Shown here: piece by piece, positions 1 to 11,045 of the stretch
Position numbering within the stretch: position 1 is the stretch's first letter
How the letters are laid out: every line of letters starts with the position of its first letter
Assembly: GCA_025330725.1 (NCBI GenBank)
Contig: JAIWND010000001.1
Coordinates: forward strand, 868,001 to 932,000
Direction: 5' to 3'
DNA length: 64,000 nucleotides
Source: Chlamydoabsidia padenii
Lineage: Eukaryota > Mucoromycota > Mucoromycetes > Mucorales > Cunninghamellaceae
The notes under the pieces: model-generated
What the model saw: only the letters and a program-made list of their open reading frames with translations
Database searches by the model: none
What the model was told of the DNA's origin: nothing
Made by a program: the position numbers and the translations under genes

Positions 1-502
1 ACACTGTTGAGCAACAAATAAACTCCACTTGCCTCTAAAGTGGTGCGCGGATAAATGAAGATGGTTAATTCAGAAGGGACGGTAACTGAAATGGCTCACT
101 TTTTTCCACTTCTTCCATTTGATCAGGATCATACATACCTTCCATCTTCGAGAACAAATTCAAATTCAAATCCCGCTTTGACCCACGGGGATTGAATTTG
201 ATTTAGTGCGCAAAACAATACCCGCTGAGCAAATGAGACGAATGAATGACATACAAGCGACCTAACCCTTATTAATGCAAGTTGATTTGGCATCTAAATA
301 ATAAGATAAAAGAGGTTAAATGATGTAGTTACCATCCGCAAAATGCGGCTGTAAAATTTTTTAAGGCCCTTAATCGGGATTTGAAATATTTGCTTGTGCA
401 ACTGAGGTTTCAGCTGAACCCAAAAAAGTCTTTTCTGTTTTCTATTTCAACCCTTCAAATAGTTCTTTTTTATTCTTTTCTTTCACTCTCCCTATTTACA
501 CA
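1..502. other. Intergenic region / 5' flank of the amino-acid transporter
   Basis: No coding sequence is seen. It contains an imperfect palindrome at about 162-203 (arms AAATTCAAATCCCG and CGGGGATTGAATTT) and another CGGGATTTGAAA motif at 375-386, about 120 bp before the transporter start codon. A pyrimidine-rich tract at about 430-500 precedes the ATG. Confidence 0.6.
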
Positions 503-1035
503 TTGATGAAACCAAACAACAACAAAGAAGCAGGACCTCGACCCTATATACCTCGTGGATCATCTACAGCTACCATGTCAACAATCAAAGGCAAGGTAAC
601 ACCATCATCAAGGCCTGATTCTGCTATCATGCCTAATATGGTGCAAGAAGAAGACATGGAGGCACATCATCGCCCTCGACCCACTCGTCCCAAGATGTCG
701 AGTCGAGCCACTTCTTTTGCTCAATCTGCAAAGCGTGCTTCTATGGGAGCTCGATCCTACTCATCCTTCTCATTGTATGCCAACTTTGCTGGTGAGGCTT
801 TGGATGATGAAGACGATGAACAACCTCGACGTCGTGGTGGTCCAAGAATCAATGAAGAAGACAAGCTGGATGAAGAAGAAAATGATGTGGATTTGGAAGA
901 AAAAAAAACCCCCCCTACTGCTTCGGTCGGTAAAGCAATGTTTATGTTTTTGAAGGCATTCCTTGGATCAGGTGTGCTGTTTTTACCGAAAGCGTAAGTA
1001 ATATTCGGTTATGCACCCGTTTGTGATCTCTAATC

Positions 1036-1068
<33 letters not shown>

Positions 1069-1281
1069 GTTTTTTTTTTTTTTGTTATTGGTGATACAGT
1101 TTTATGAATGGTGGGTTGGCATTGTCTATTGTACTGATGGTAATCATTGCATGTATTTGCTTGATAGCATTCTTACATCTTATAAAAACTCAATTGGTTA
1201 CTGGTGGATCTTATGGTGATATGGGTGGCATTCTGGTAGGTCAAACGGCCGGGATTTGAAACGCAGAAAATTTAAGAAGAA

Positions 1282-1323
<42 letters not shown>

Positions 1324-2560
1324 AATCTCCCTCTTTCTCTCTTCCTCTCTTAGTACTGTCAACCTGTCCGATTTTTGGTGCTCTTCTTTATCATTATATC
1401 TCAGATTGGTTTTGTCTCCTCTTACTTTATCTTTGTATCTGGTAACTTTTACAGTGTTGCCAATGTATTGTCAAACTGCCGTAATCAAATTGAAGAAAAA
1501 TACTACATTTGGTTCCCTTTGATCATCTTGGTACCCTTGGCTCTTATTCGTCACATTGCTCGTCTATCCTTTTGTGCCATCCTGGCTGATGTGTTGATCC
1601 TCTTTGGTTTGGTCGTTATCATTTACTTTACTTCTGATCAATTACACAACGTTGGTGTGGGTCCTAATATTATTGCCGTCAATTCGGCTAACTTTGGTAT
1701 GATGATTGGTACTGCCACCTTCTCATTTGAAGGTATTGGTTTATGTAAGTACTATGGAAACAATTTTATTGGGCATTATCATGTTTATACTAATCAACGT
1801 ATTTGTGATTGTTACTTTTATAGTGATTCCTATTGTTGAAGCAATGGAGAACCCAAAGAAATTCCCACTGGTGACCACGATTGGGCTGATTATTGTCACT
1901 CTTATATATATTCTCATTGGTACTTTGTCTTATCTTGCCTATGGTGATCAAATTCAAGCTGCTGTGATCTACAACTTCCCTCCTGATGATCGGTTAAACA
2001 TCTCTGTCGAACTACTTTATTCACTGGCTGTAATATTGACGTAAGTGAAAAGAACATACTCGACCCGGCATGTAGGATATTCAAATGTTTCTCTGATATA
2101 GGATGCCCTTCATGTTATTCCCTGCTTTGAAGATTATCGAAAACGGTCTTTTTTACAAATTCAAATCAGGGCGCAACAGTATCGCGGTGAAAATGTCCAA
2201 GAACGTCTATCGTGTAATCATCTCTGTCTTCTGTGCTGTCTTGGCCTTTGTGATTGGGGCTCAGAATCTGGATAGGTAGGGTAACAGGATCATAAAATAT
2301 ATAATAATCAGAGTTAACTAACTTCCCCTTATATATATATCAGATTTGTGTCTCTAGTTGGTTCTATCGCATGTGTACCACTATGCTTCATCTTCCCGGG
2401 GATGTTCCACTTCAAGGTTGCCAAGAAGGTATGGGAAAAGGTAATCGATGCGTGTTTGATGATCTGGGGTGTTGGTATCATGGTCTATACTCTCTATGTC
2501 ACTATCGATTCCTTTACGAAACCTGCTGGTGAAAGCAAAGCCCCCTATTGTCCTGCTTAG
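503..2560 (+). CDS. Vacuolar-type amino-acid transporter (Aa_trans / AVT family), 6 exons
   Basis: Predicted secondary amino-acid transporter of the AAAP/AVT family, expected in the vacuolar membrane. Exons join in phase at 503-993, 1100-1235, 1354-1744, 1824-2040, 2102-2275 and 2344-2560, giving about 541 residues. The first ~140 residues are hydrophilic, with acidic runs and RRR/PRRR clusters. The membrane domain begins with the typical AVT3/AVT4-like opening 'SVGKAMFMFLKAFLGSGVLF', and later shows GFVSSYF and 'IPIVEAMENPKKFP', characteristic of the family. About 10-11 hydrophobic helices are visible. Intron 2 carries a very long poly-T tract (about 1287-1320) and a CGGGATTTGAAA motif at 1250. 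Family assignment is firm; AVT3 versus AVT4 and the substrate are not determinable here. Confidence 0.9.
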
Positions 2561-2933
2561 ATATCTAGAACTTTTTTTAATACTATTTACTTTTTTTTTT
2601 TTCACTTTATCTTTAATACTTTTATAATCATATCATTGTTATTATCATCATTAGTTGTTAAATACCTATTTTAAATAAAATCCCATTCTACAGTATCAGC
2701 ACTTAACTTGATTAACAGTAATAAAAAAAACATGTTGTATATTCTATCATTGAAGCATCAACCTGTCAATGGATCAAAAAGGCATGATTATAGCAAGGCG
2801 GAGTACAAATCATAAGGCATGGTATATTTTTACATTTTTATTTTAAGAAGACAAATATAAGATCACAAAGGATAATTATACTAAAAGACACATATTACAT
2901 TGTATTGGTGGTGGGATGGTAAAACATCTAATT
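2561..2933. other. Convergent 3' intergenic region
   Basis: AT-rich DNA between two convergent genes. It holds poly-T, AATAAA-like sequences (for example near 2674) and no credible reading frame. Confidence 0.5.
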
Positions 2934-3557
2934 CTATGATTGAGGTTCACCAGTAGTCTTCTTCAAACGATCCCGAGCAATAAGCATCATATCAGTCATA
3001 CCAGTCTTCAATTCTTGTTCCTTATTGTTGGATGCAATACGTTCGCGAATAAGGGGGATAATTTCAGATCGAGGGCGGCCAGCGACAAAGATAACGAATT
3101 TAAAACCATATGTGTTTTCATATTCCTATTACCCCAATACATTTAAAAAAAAAAGAGAGAGAGAGAGAGAGTAAGTACAAGCGAATTAGTTTTATTACCA
3201 CTTTACCTTGTTCAATTCAGCAAGGGTAGCATTCACTTGACGATCTTGTTCCGATTCAGTTCCTTGACGAGTGTTGTAGCCTTGTTCCTTAAGAGACAAT
3301 GCAGAGAGGTTGGTCTTGTTTTCACCAATACGGGGATGAGCGTTGATAATGTCCAACTTGTCTTGTTCACTGAGGTCAGGACCCAGGCAGACAGATTCAG
3401 CAAGGTCGATCAATTGGGTGTAGGATTGGTAAGGTCGTGCTTTTAACAAACGATCGGCCAAAGGAGGAGCAGTTTCAAATAAAGTGTTGACGGCCTCAAG
3501 GAAAACAGGGGCTTCAGCACTGTTCAATTGTTCAATAGGTGGGATAGTATCAGACAT
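2934..3557 (-). CDS. 2-oxo-4-hydroxy-4-carboxy-5-ureidoimidazoline (OHCU) decarboxylase, 2 exons
   Basis: Third enzyme of the urate-to-allantoin route: it decarboxylates OHCU to (S)-allantoin, normally in peroxisome or cytosol. Exon 1 is 3207-3557 and exon 2 is 2934-3125, joined in phase 0, giving 180 residues, the usual family length. Diagnostic features are the catalytic-His motif NAHPRIGE in exon 1 and 'YENTYGFKFVIFVAGRPRSE' at the start of exon 2, followed by the conserved helix with IRERIASNN. The C-terminus (KKTTGEPQS) is not an obvious SKL-type peroxisomal signal. A poly-A run of ~31 (about 3598-3628) sits just upstream of the ATG. The call is strong; no other purine-catabolic gene is in the window. 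Confidence 0.93.
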
Positions 3558-3594
3558 TGTTGTAGAGTTAAGAAGAAGAGAAGAAGAGAGTGAT

Positions 3595-3631
<37 letters not shown>

Positions 3632-3866
3632 GGTTGACCTATAAATCCATTTATAAACGCCGCAAAAAGCATAGGCCAATCATAGCGGGCGGCGATTTAG
3701 ATGCAGACAATAGCAGATCAAAGGGTCTGTAATAATCATTTTTTATTAAGTGATGACAAATGAGAATAAACTAGGTGTGTATGGGGTTAAAGATAATAAA
3801 GCAAGTTTGGGGAAAGGAGATTGAATTGTGTTAATGATGTAAATAGGTATAAGGGACTAGATAATA
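3558..3866. other. Short intergenic region
   Basis: Promoter side of the OHCU decarboxylase gene, with a poly-A homopolymer and a GCGGGCGGCGATTTAG stretch near 3686. It meets the 3' flank of the septin gene. No coding signal. Confidence 0.5.
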
Positions 3867-5246
3867 TTAAAGTTGAGTAAGATCCTCCAAGATTTTCTTA
3901 CTAGCTACCATACTTTTCATTTTGGTGGCCCGTTTTTGTAAGAGTCGTTCGGTGCGGTATTGTTCATAGTAGCGTTCCACGGTTTCGGTCATGAGGATAC
4001 GTCGATGAGATATAAGCAGCATTGTTTCGAGTTTGTTAAAGTCACTATAGTCGTCGCTTAAACAGTCGATAATTCCCCACCCATAATCCCTGCCAAGTGG
4101 GATTGATGTCTCGTTGTCCTTTGATGTTAGTTCGATAGGTTTGCCGGTAGTTGGATCTTCTTCGTATGCGATAAAAGTAAATGGAATGGCGCGCAAATAG
4201 TCGATAAAGGACTGTACTTCGTCGTCTTCTTTGTCATAGTCAAATTGTTGCAAAAACACATCCAAGCTGGGTGATTCCTTTTTATTGTTACTGTTGTCCG
4301 TCCCTTTCACCAAAGTATCCCCATTATCATCTATCGTCTTGTCGTGGTTGCCATTTATTCTACTTGTAGGATCTGTTTCGTTGTTGCTGTTATCGCCATC
4401 GCTGTTGATACCCTTCATATTGTTAGCATCACCTTGTTCTTCTTGTTCTTCTTCTTCATCTTCTTCATCTTCGGGCATACCATAAAGTGGAATCTTGTGA
4501 GTGTTGTAGATGGATTTAATGATAGAAGGTTTCAATCGATTGCGTTGTGCCAAAGTCAGAGTATCAGATTTACCAATCACAGGGATCACATTAACACGAT
4601 TGGCGAGTTTTGATAACACCCGGACGTCATATTCATCCAAGTCCTTCTTGTTGGGATCCACAAAGTAGAGACATGCATGGACCTGAGTATCCACCGCCTT
4701 TGGGTTTCGCTTGACCTTGTTTTCCTATTGTATCAAAGAAAGAAAAATATAAAAAAAGTTAGTTTACTAAACATCAATTTCCCCTTTGTCCCCTGCGTCC
4801 ACCCCTCGAATTGCCACATACATTAGCTTCATTCTACTACATAATGAGCGCGCCGATACCACCTACTTTTTCTTGTTTACCTCTGCCAATGTTAGATCAA
4901 ACTGGTGTTCAATATATCCCAAGATATCATGCAATTGCTTGTCCACAGTATAGTCAGTTTCAAAGCCAGGTGTATCAATCAATGTCAGAACCATTTTTTC
5001 ACCATCCACTTCAATATCCACAGACACAGTGTAGGGCACTAGCGTACGTTCCAAAGGTCCTTGAATCAAACTCAAGCCAGTTCCACTAGATGAAGATTGA
5101 AACATGGCTTCACGTTTTTCCTTGGGCATTTTCAGTTTGAGTGATTCCAGAATCGTACGGGCAAAGGAAGTTTTACCAACACCTGAGAATCCAACCACCA
5201 TTACATTAAAGTGAGATACAGCAGGTTTTCTTGATCTTGGTGCCAT
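3867..5246 (-). CDS. Septin GTPase, 2 exons
   Basis: Septin-family GTPase, a filament-forming cytoskeletal protein of septa and hyphal tips. Exon 1 is 4881-5246 (122 residues) and exon 2 is 3867-4724, in phase 0, giving about 407 residues. Visible motifs are the P-loop GFSGVGKT (about residues 19-26), Switch II DTPG in LIDTPGFE, the septin-specific junction EENKVKRNPKAVDTQVH spanning the splice, and the G4 position 'VIPVIGKSD' (AKAD in most septins, here GKSD). The C-terminal region has a short Arg/Lys-rich helix. Odd: an acidic Asp/Glu and Asn/Ser low-complexity insertion of ~70 residues follows PLYGMPE inside the GTPase domain. The ATG at 5246 is chosen because sequence upstream is poly-Phe from homopolymer DNA. 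Subgroup is not assignable. Confidence 0.88.
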
Positions 5247-6227
5247 TAAAAGTATAGTGTGATAAAGTGAGAGTAAATAAAATAAAAGAGAAGCGAAAGA
5301 AAGACCGAAAGACCAAAGTGCAAAGAAAATTAAGTCCAAGGTTACACAAACATCAATAAAAACGAAGAATCGCCCCGTGGTATCAAAAAAAAAAAAAAAA
5401 AAAAGATGAGACATGTCCTGTGTATCCAGTCTCAAGACAAGCTTATCAGATGTATGTATAGTAAAGTCGTGTATAGGATCATCAATACTACCGGAACGTC
5501 GACAACCAACGTTTAATCCATGTTATTATTACCCTCTACCCCATTGTGCCTATTTCCCAAATATGAATCAGATTTTGGTTAATGTTGTACATACACCACT
5601 AAACAAGTCTTGACATCGTTCATCAAGTTGACCTATTTATCATTTGTACAACCAGTATAAACATTCTTTATTTGATTCAATAAAATTTATATATGTATAC
5701 TAATAGCTAATCTATGTTTTATCTATACAAAGTATATACCTTCTATCGAGAATCGTTCAAGTTGTCGTGTATGTCTATTATCAAAATAATGAGTTAATAA
5801 TCAAATAGTTACTATTCATATTCACGTTTATTTGCCTTACCATCTACTGTTTCGTTGTTCCAAGTCTTAGTCAGATTAGAATCCCGCCCGCAAGTCAACT
5901 TGTATACCCCAACAGTGGGTTATAAAGCCCTGAAAGTTGACAAGCTTAAAGATTCGAGAGAGACCGAATTTCTTGTTCGATACCATTGACTTGATTAATC
6001 TTCCTGGTGGTCGAATCTTGAAGGATCCATCATTCCCAAAGATTAAGATATTCATGTCGTGTAGAGACTGTTGCACAATTAAGTAGTGTTGAATGACACC
6101 ACTATTGGAAGAGTATTACGTTGTTGGTAAAAAGTGTATTCTACCGAGATTAAACAGTCAAGGCATGGTTGATGATCTAAATCAAAAAGAAAAGAAAAGA
6201 AAAGAAGAGAGATAGAGAGAGGCGATT
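5247..6227. other. Intergenic region between septin and FKBP genes
   Basis: It contains a poly-A run (about 5385-5404) and AT-rich sequence. Around 5870-6080 both strands are open for ~60 codons without recognisable homology, possibly a decayed coding fragment. A TAGAATCCCGCCCG motif lies near 5877. No gene is called. Confidence 0.4.
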
Positions 6228-7474
6228 TTAAATGGAATCATGTTTTTCATATCCCGCCGACCAACGACCAACCAAATCAAATGATCCACATACACACATT
6301 GCATAAAACAAGGCAACAAAGTAAGACGCAAACAGTTTACTATACTTTTCTTTATTTCTATTTTTCCAAACTATATATTTCTTTTCTAACTGTTTATAAA
6401 GTATAATCAATGATTGATCATTTGGCAATTTCTATCAAAAAACATTAAAATGTTGTATTAGATTGTATGTCAAGTCGATATCTATTACTTACATCTAGTC
6501 CCTGTTTAACATAATGCATGGCTTCTTCAATGTCATTGATTTCAGAGTAAGACTGACCAATTCTGTAGTAAGATTTAACATTGTAAGGATCCAGCTTCAG
6601 TACCTAATAAAGTTATAATGATAAATCAAAAGGGTAGAGCATCCATTTTCAATTCTTTTTCTTTTATCAATGACTTACTTCTTTACAGATATTAATGGTA
6701 TTTTTCCAGTCTTGTAGCTTGAAATAGCAGGCACCAATGTTGGCAAAAATGGATACAGTAAGACTTTGCATGTGGTCTTGTTCTTCTTTTGATATCCCAT
6801 CATCGTTCAAGTTGAGCTTGGTGGTGTATTCTTTAGCCTAATCATAACATGTAAATATAAATGATCAAAGTTACAACCCATCATCATCCTCCATATTACC
6901 TGTTTATAAGTTGCTATCGCATTATTTATGTCCCCATTCTTGTAATAATCATTGCCTTGTCCTTTGAGATCAGTCGCCATTTTGGTCAGGTATGCTGGTG
7001 AATCGGGTGACTATGTTTGATGATATTAGATCCAAACATTATATAAATTGCAGTTACCTCTTCAGTAGATAATAGTTTGATGATGAATACAAGAGTCGCG
7101 TTTGGTGGTATAGTCGATAGTCGTCCACGTTGTCCATAGGCTATTAAGTATATCATAAACACATATGTTAGGGAATCATTCACTCTTGTTGAGTCTTTGT
7201 GTCGTCTTATTTTCGTTTTACCATATTGACTAGAGCAAATAACCTTACTAGTTTCACCAACTTGCATGGTCTTTACAGCTATTTCCCAGCCACTAATGAC
7301 TTTACCTACGAATACAGAAGGATAAAGTGTCAATTTCGAATAGAGCAATAGCCATATAATATCAGATTACCTTCACCCAAGATAAATTCAAAGGGTGTAT
7401 GTCTTTCGTAAGAGCTATCAAATTTGTTCCCAGTGTCGAGTAGGAATCCTTCATAGTGCACTATATAGAGTTCC

Positions 7475-7507
<33 letters not shown>

Positions 7508-7677
7508 GGATTAAGACAGGTAAGCATAAACTTACCCAACAGTATCGTGTTTCCTTTTTTTCTATTTATTTTATACTACTTACCTTTAACACAATCCTTC
7601 GCTAGAGGTTTTACACCATTTCCAGGTTCAATGACTTCTTTACTGATTCCCTGATCATTGGTAAGATATGTTAGCAT
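6228..7677 (-). CDS. FKBP-type peptidyl-prolyl isomerase with C-terminal TPRs, multi-exon
   Basis: Large-immunophilin-like protein with one N-terminal FKBP domain followed by TPR repeats that would bind Hsp90-type chaperones. Eight exons can be followed; those checked join in phase (for example 7584-7677, 7371-7460, a 5th beginning at 7010). FKBP signatures are 'KDCVKVHYEGFLLDTGNKFD', the active-site segment FILGEGKVISGWE with the conserved V-I-x-x-W, and AYGQRGRLSTIPPNATLVF. TPR-like units follow: KGQGNDYYKNGDINNAIATY, FANIGACYFKLQDWKNTINI and YYRIGQSYSEINDIEEAMHY. Length is about 335 residues. The last ~25 residues (hydrophobic FVALFYAMCVCGS) are uncertain: they could be a tail or unspliced intron. 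Its start lies only 142 bp from the divergent BTB gene. Confidence 0.85.
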
Positions 7678-7819
7678 GTTTCTGGAAGGAAAAGAAGAGC
7701 AAGACAAATCACACACACCTCAATTTTTTTCAAATCCCGCATCGGATCTTATTCCTCCCCTAGATTTCCGCGTTTTTTGATTTTTTTTTCTTCTTGTTCC
7801 TTCCCTTTTTATCTTCAAC
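7678..7819. promoter_or_regulatory. Short bidirectional promoter (FKBP-TPR / BTB)
   Basis: Only 142 bp separate the two divergent start codons. The motif TTTCAAATCCCG at 7728-7739 lies almost in the middle, flanked by poly-T tracts. Shared regulation of the two genes is an inference from spacing alone. Confidence 0.55.
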
Positions 7820-10132
7820 ATGAAACTATGCAGTCATATTCTGGACTCCATGTTTGAACAGTCTTTATTCTCTGACTTGTCTTTAACCTTTGATCAAGTA
7901 ACCTCCTCTACTACTATGCGTTTTGACGTCCACAAAGCGATAATCAGCCAATCACCTTTCTTTCGATTACTACTGGACAACGTAGATCGTATCACTCCTA
8001 TCAAATCTACCCACACAAACAGCTCCTCACAACAACAACAACGAAATATATCTATTGACTACAAGTTACATTTGGCAATAAATCTTGTTGATGCTATGGA
8101 ACAGTATGGTTTTACAGTGACACCCTTCCAACAGAGTCTCCTACGACAGGCTCGTACAGTAAAAACAGACAACAACTGCAACAACAGCGAAGGCTCTCAG
8201 TATATTCACTCTTCTCACATACGATTTGCTTTGAAATGGATGTATTCAATGGATCGGCCACTACTAGCGAAAACTCTCAGTGACAAGGATATCTTACCAG
8301 TCCTCTGTGTGGCAATACTTTTCGGCTTGGTTGACTTGGTGACAAACTGCTTGGAGCTATACACCTCACATCAATTGTCCATTGACACAATTGTTCGCGA
8401 TCTCGAAATAATTCGTCAATTGCCTCGAAAGCACAAGGCTTATCTTAGACTACGGAACTCAACACTCTTAATGCTGCTACGGTATGGTCCTCAACATCCT
8501 CAGCATATAGCACAACTTCCGGTGGATTATATGTCAGATGTACTTCGGGCGGATTCTCTCTATATTGAGTGCGAATTCGAAAGATATCGTCTACTACGTG
8601 AAGTCTTGATGGCCATTATGCAATCATTGGGGAAACTCACTTTGACGAGACCTTTGGATCGACAGTCGACACCTATCGAATACAAGTCTGGTTTTAAACG
8701 GAAATACATCTCATCCGACGAATTGGCGGGGCACGATGGTGACAATACATCAAGGGCGGTCAAGCAAAAACAACGCCGACTATCGAGGCTCGGTTTCTCA
8801 TCTCATATACCTTTTGATCAGCTCTTGGTGGATTCCTCTCCTGGTGGTGACATTGATAAGGCGACTATTTTATCATACCTCTTGCAGACAACAGTGAACT
8901 ACAGTAATATGTCATTCGATCAACTCTCAACGGTACGACAAGATGGTGTTGTGGATGAAGATATTGTGTTCAAGGCACTTTGGCAACGTGAAGCACTCGA
9001 ACGACAACTGTTTCCACTCAACTACCAGCATAATCAGTCCTCATTCTCCTCACAATCAACACTCCACTCCACTACGCAGATCAGAACACAACCTCTTGAC
9101 ATTGAAAAAGATTCTAATCGACAACCTAGCAGATTGAATTACCATAAGAGCACGGCGAACAATCACACCTTGTTGGATCCACCTCGGTTTCGATTCAAAG
9201 CATCGGTTTGTCTCGCACTACCTCATGACAACAACCACGATGGATGGGATAAAGTGGAACTGACAGACAAGACTATATTGTCAGTACCTTCGACCACTTT
9301 TATGCGTCATGTGACAACTGATCCTTCACACAACTCTCTCTGTCATGACGATGGCGACAATTATGACTCGAGCGATAATGGCGGTGATAAATTGGCAATA
9401 AAACAATCATCAGCACTACGCAACGAAGTACGTTCTTCATCTTTGCGACAACCCAATGGACTCAATGGATCGACAACTGTGCAAGAAAACGTGGACATCA
9501 GCTCATACGATACAAACGACAATCGAAACAACATACGGGGAACGATATGCAACAAAATAATATACACCAAAGCCGAATATATCCTTGATCACTGGCATCG
9601 TGTGCGATTAGAAGCTCAAGTTTTACCCCGCTCTTTGCTTCAAATTCAAGACGAAGATGACAGAACAGGTGACGACAATAAAACGGATCACAAGAACAGC
9701 AATAACGATTCATCGGTTCTTGTCTGTCGTTTCGAACTACAACGCGATTACACAGTCGACCCATCTCAAGACGACTTGACAGCACCTAGCATCGATCTTC
9801 AATCATCATCAAATGACAATCAACAAACAACTCAACGCCAATCGACAACTACCAACAATCAGCTTGTGCCACATCAAGGGCCTGATCAACATCAATCTAA
9901 AATACGCTATGCCATCTACTGTTTGAATAAACACGAAGGACTGATGAAAAACGATCAGGTGGATCCAGATGATTGGGTGCTGGTGCCTGTTACTGAAGTC
10001 ACGGAATCGACTGATCCTTTGGTGCAATCAACAGGTTATGTGGGTCAGGTCTTGATTAATACAGATGCTTTGGGAAACAAGAATACAATCGATGTGGATA
10101 TGATGGTGGCTCTGGAAATCATTGGATTATAG
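7820..10132 (+). CDS. BTB/POZ-domain protein, single exon, 770 aa
   Basis: The N-terminus carries a BTB/POZ-type fold: SDLSLTFDQV ... RFDVHKAIISQSPFFRLLLD (about residues 19-60) is the standard strand/helix pattern of a protein-protein interaction BTB domain. The remainder lacks a recognisable catalytic domain and is rich in Asn/Asp/Ser/Gln, with a long linker (~290-640) and a more ordered-looking last 120 residues (RYAIYCLNKHEG, PDDWVLVPVTEV). A Cullin-3 adaptor or scaffold role is the usual family inference but no partner domain (Kelch, MATH) is seen. The ATG at 7820 is the first in the frame and sits in a good pyrimidine-rich leader. No introns, unlike most neighbours. Confidence 0.75.
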   Translation: MKLCSHILDSMFEQSLFSDLSLTFDQVTSSTTMRFDVHKAIISQSPFFRLLLDNVDRITPIKSTHTNSSSQQQQRNISIDYKLHLAINLVDAMEQYGFTVTPFQQSLLRQARTVKTDNNCNNSEGSQYIHSSHIRFALKWMYSMDRPLLAKTLSDKDILPVLCVAILFGLVDLVTNCLELYTSHQLSIDTIVRDLEIIRQLPRKHKAYLRLRNSTLLMLLRYGPQHPQHIAQLPVDYMSDVLRADSLYIECEFERYRLLREVLMAIMQSLGKLTLTRPLDRQSTPIEYKSGFKRKYISSDELAGHDGDNTSRAVKQKQRRLSRLGFSSHIPFDQLLVDSSPGGDIDKATILSYLLQTTVNYSNMSFDQLSTVRQDGVVDEDIVFKALWQREALERQLFPLNYQHNQSSFSSQSTLHSTTQIRTQPLDIEKDSNRQPSRLNYHKSTANNHTLLDPPRFRFKASVCLALPHDNNHDGWDKVELTDKTILSVPSTTFMRHVTTDPSHNSLCHDDGDNYDSSDNGGDKLAIKQSSALRNEVRSSSLRQPNGLNGSTTVQENVDISSYDTNDNRNNIRGTICNKIIYTKAEYILDHWHRVRLEAQVLPRSLLQIQDEDDRTGDDNKTDHKNSNNDSSVLVCRFELQRDYTVDPSQDDLTAPSIDLQSSSNDNQQTTQRQSTTTNNQLVPHQGPDQHQSKIRYAIYCLNKHEGLMKNDQVDPDDWVLVPVTEVTESTDPLVQSTGYVGQVLINTDALGNKNTIDVDMMVALEIIGL

Positions 10133-11045
10133 GATTATAAAACAGTCTTTAGTTAATAGTTATATCATTACCCCTACTTGTTATTTGCATTTATTATTAC
10201 TGTATATTATTTTAATTAATAAACACTCACAAAGTTACATTGTTTGGCTCTGACTTTGGGTCAATTTGGGGAGGGGGGAATGTTGGGCGAAGAGTTGGGG
10301 CGATTTCTGGGGCTGGGATCATAGCAGGAGACCGTATTATGGTGAAAAAACTTTGGATTTTTTTTTTTTTTTTTCAAACGTGAATTGCTCGTCATATAGA
10401 CTAGCTCTGACTATGAAAGGGACTTTCATGCAGAATCGCATTTTGAAATGTAAACCCCGACTTTACTCGGGTGAATATGTTGGCCATAAATGTCAGGTCA
10501 GCTCGGAGGGACAAGGTTGTACATTTAAACGATTGTTGGAAAGTTTGGATGATGTAGTATGGTTGATAATGTAGCAGTGGAAAAGCCGGACCCGTTTATT
10601 ACTACCTTGGTATGGTACATGTCAACTATAACCGTCATAAACCTTCTTTATATATATAATAACGGTCATAACTTGATCTCATTGTATTTTATCATTGTTG
10701 ACATTGTTATTTTCCATTTACCAAGATGCTCCTGAACAAAGAGCAATTTAGTCTTGGCGGCATGAATCGGAGTTAGAAAAACACGACCTGTCAAACAGGG
10801 GTCAGCATGAGGATCATAAAACCAGCCATCTTACCCAGCCGGATCAACGGGTCCGATCCCGGCAAAAAACATGGGCAGAATAGTATAAAGGAGAAGTAGC
10901 ACCATCATCCATAATCAAAGGTTAGTTCTTGATGCATAATAGGGTTTAAAAAAGAGTCCTTCGAGAAAAGGATGATTTTATTAAATGTCAATTTTTCAAA
11001 GTAAAAACATCTATCTATCTATTTATCTATACTAGTTCTAGTCTA
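10133..11045. other. Intergenic region with a diverged dispersed repeat
   Basis: Between convergent genes. About 10330-10480 resembles 39770-39921: both have TTTTTTTCAAACGT, then a Pro-codon-like stretch, then TTCATGCAGAATCG followed by the GAAA...CCCCG/CGGG motif. The right part (10666-10908) may contain a very small minus-strand gene, listed separately. Confidence 0.45.
10666..10908 (-). CDS. Possible small two-exon gene or decayed remnant
   Basis: On the minus strand a Met-Val-Leu-rich signal-like start (MMVLLLLYTILPMFFAGIG, from 10908) runs to a GTAAG donor at 10834. After a 47-bp interval ending GACAG, an open stretch RVFLTPIHAAKTKLLFVQEH follows with coding-like codon use. The two exons do not join in a common phase with the visible GT-AG sites (one base off), so this is either a pseudogene, a mis-read start, or chance. 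No family recognised. Confidence 0.2.

Noticed and set aside
5876..6076. Both-strand open stretch (~66 codons)
   Set aside because: No recognisable domain, no supporting splice structure or promoter context.
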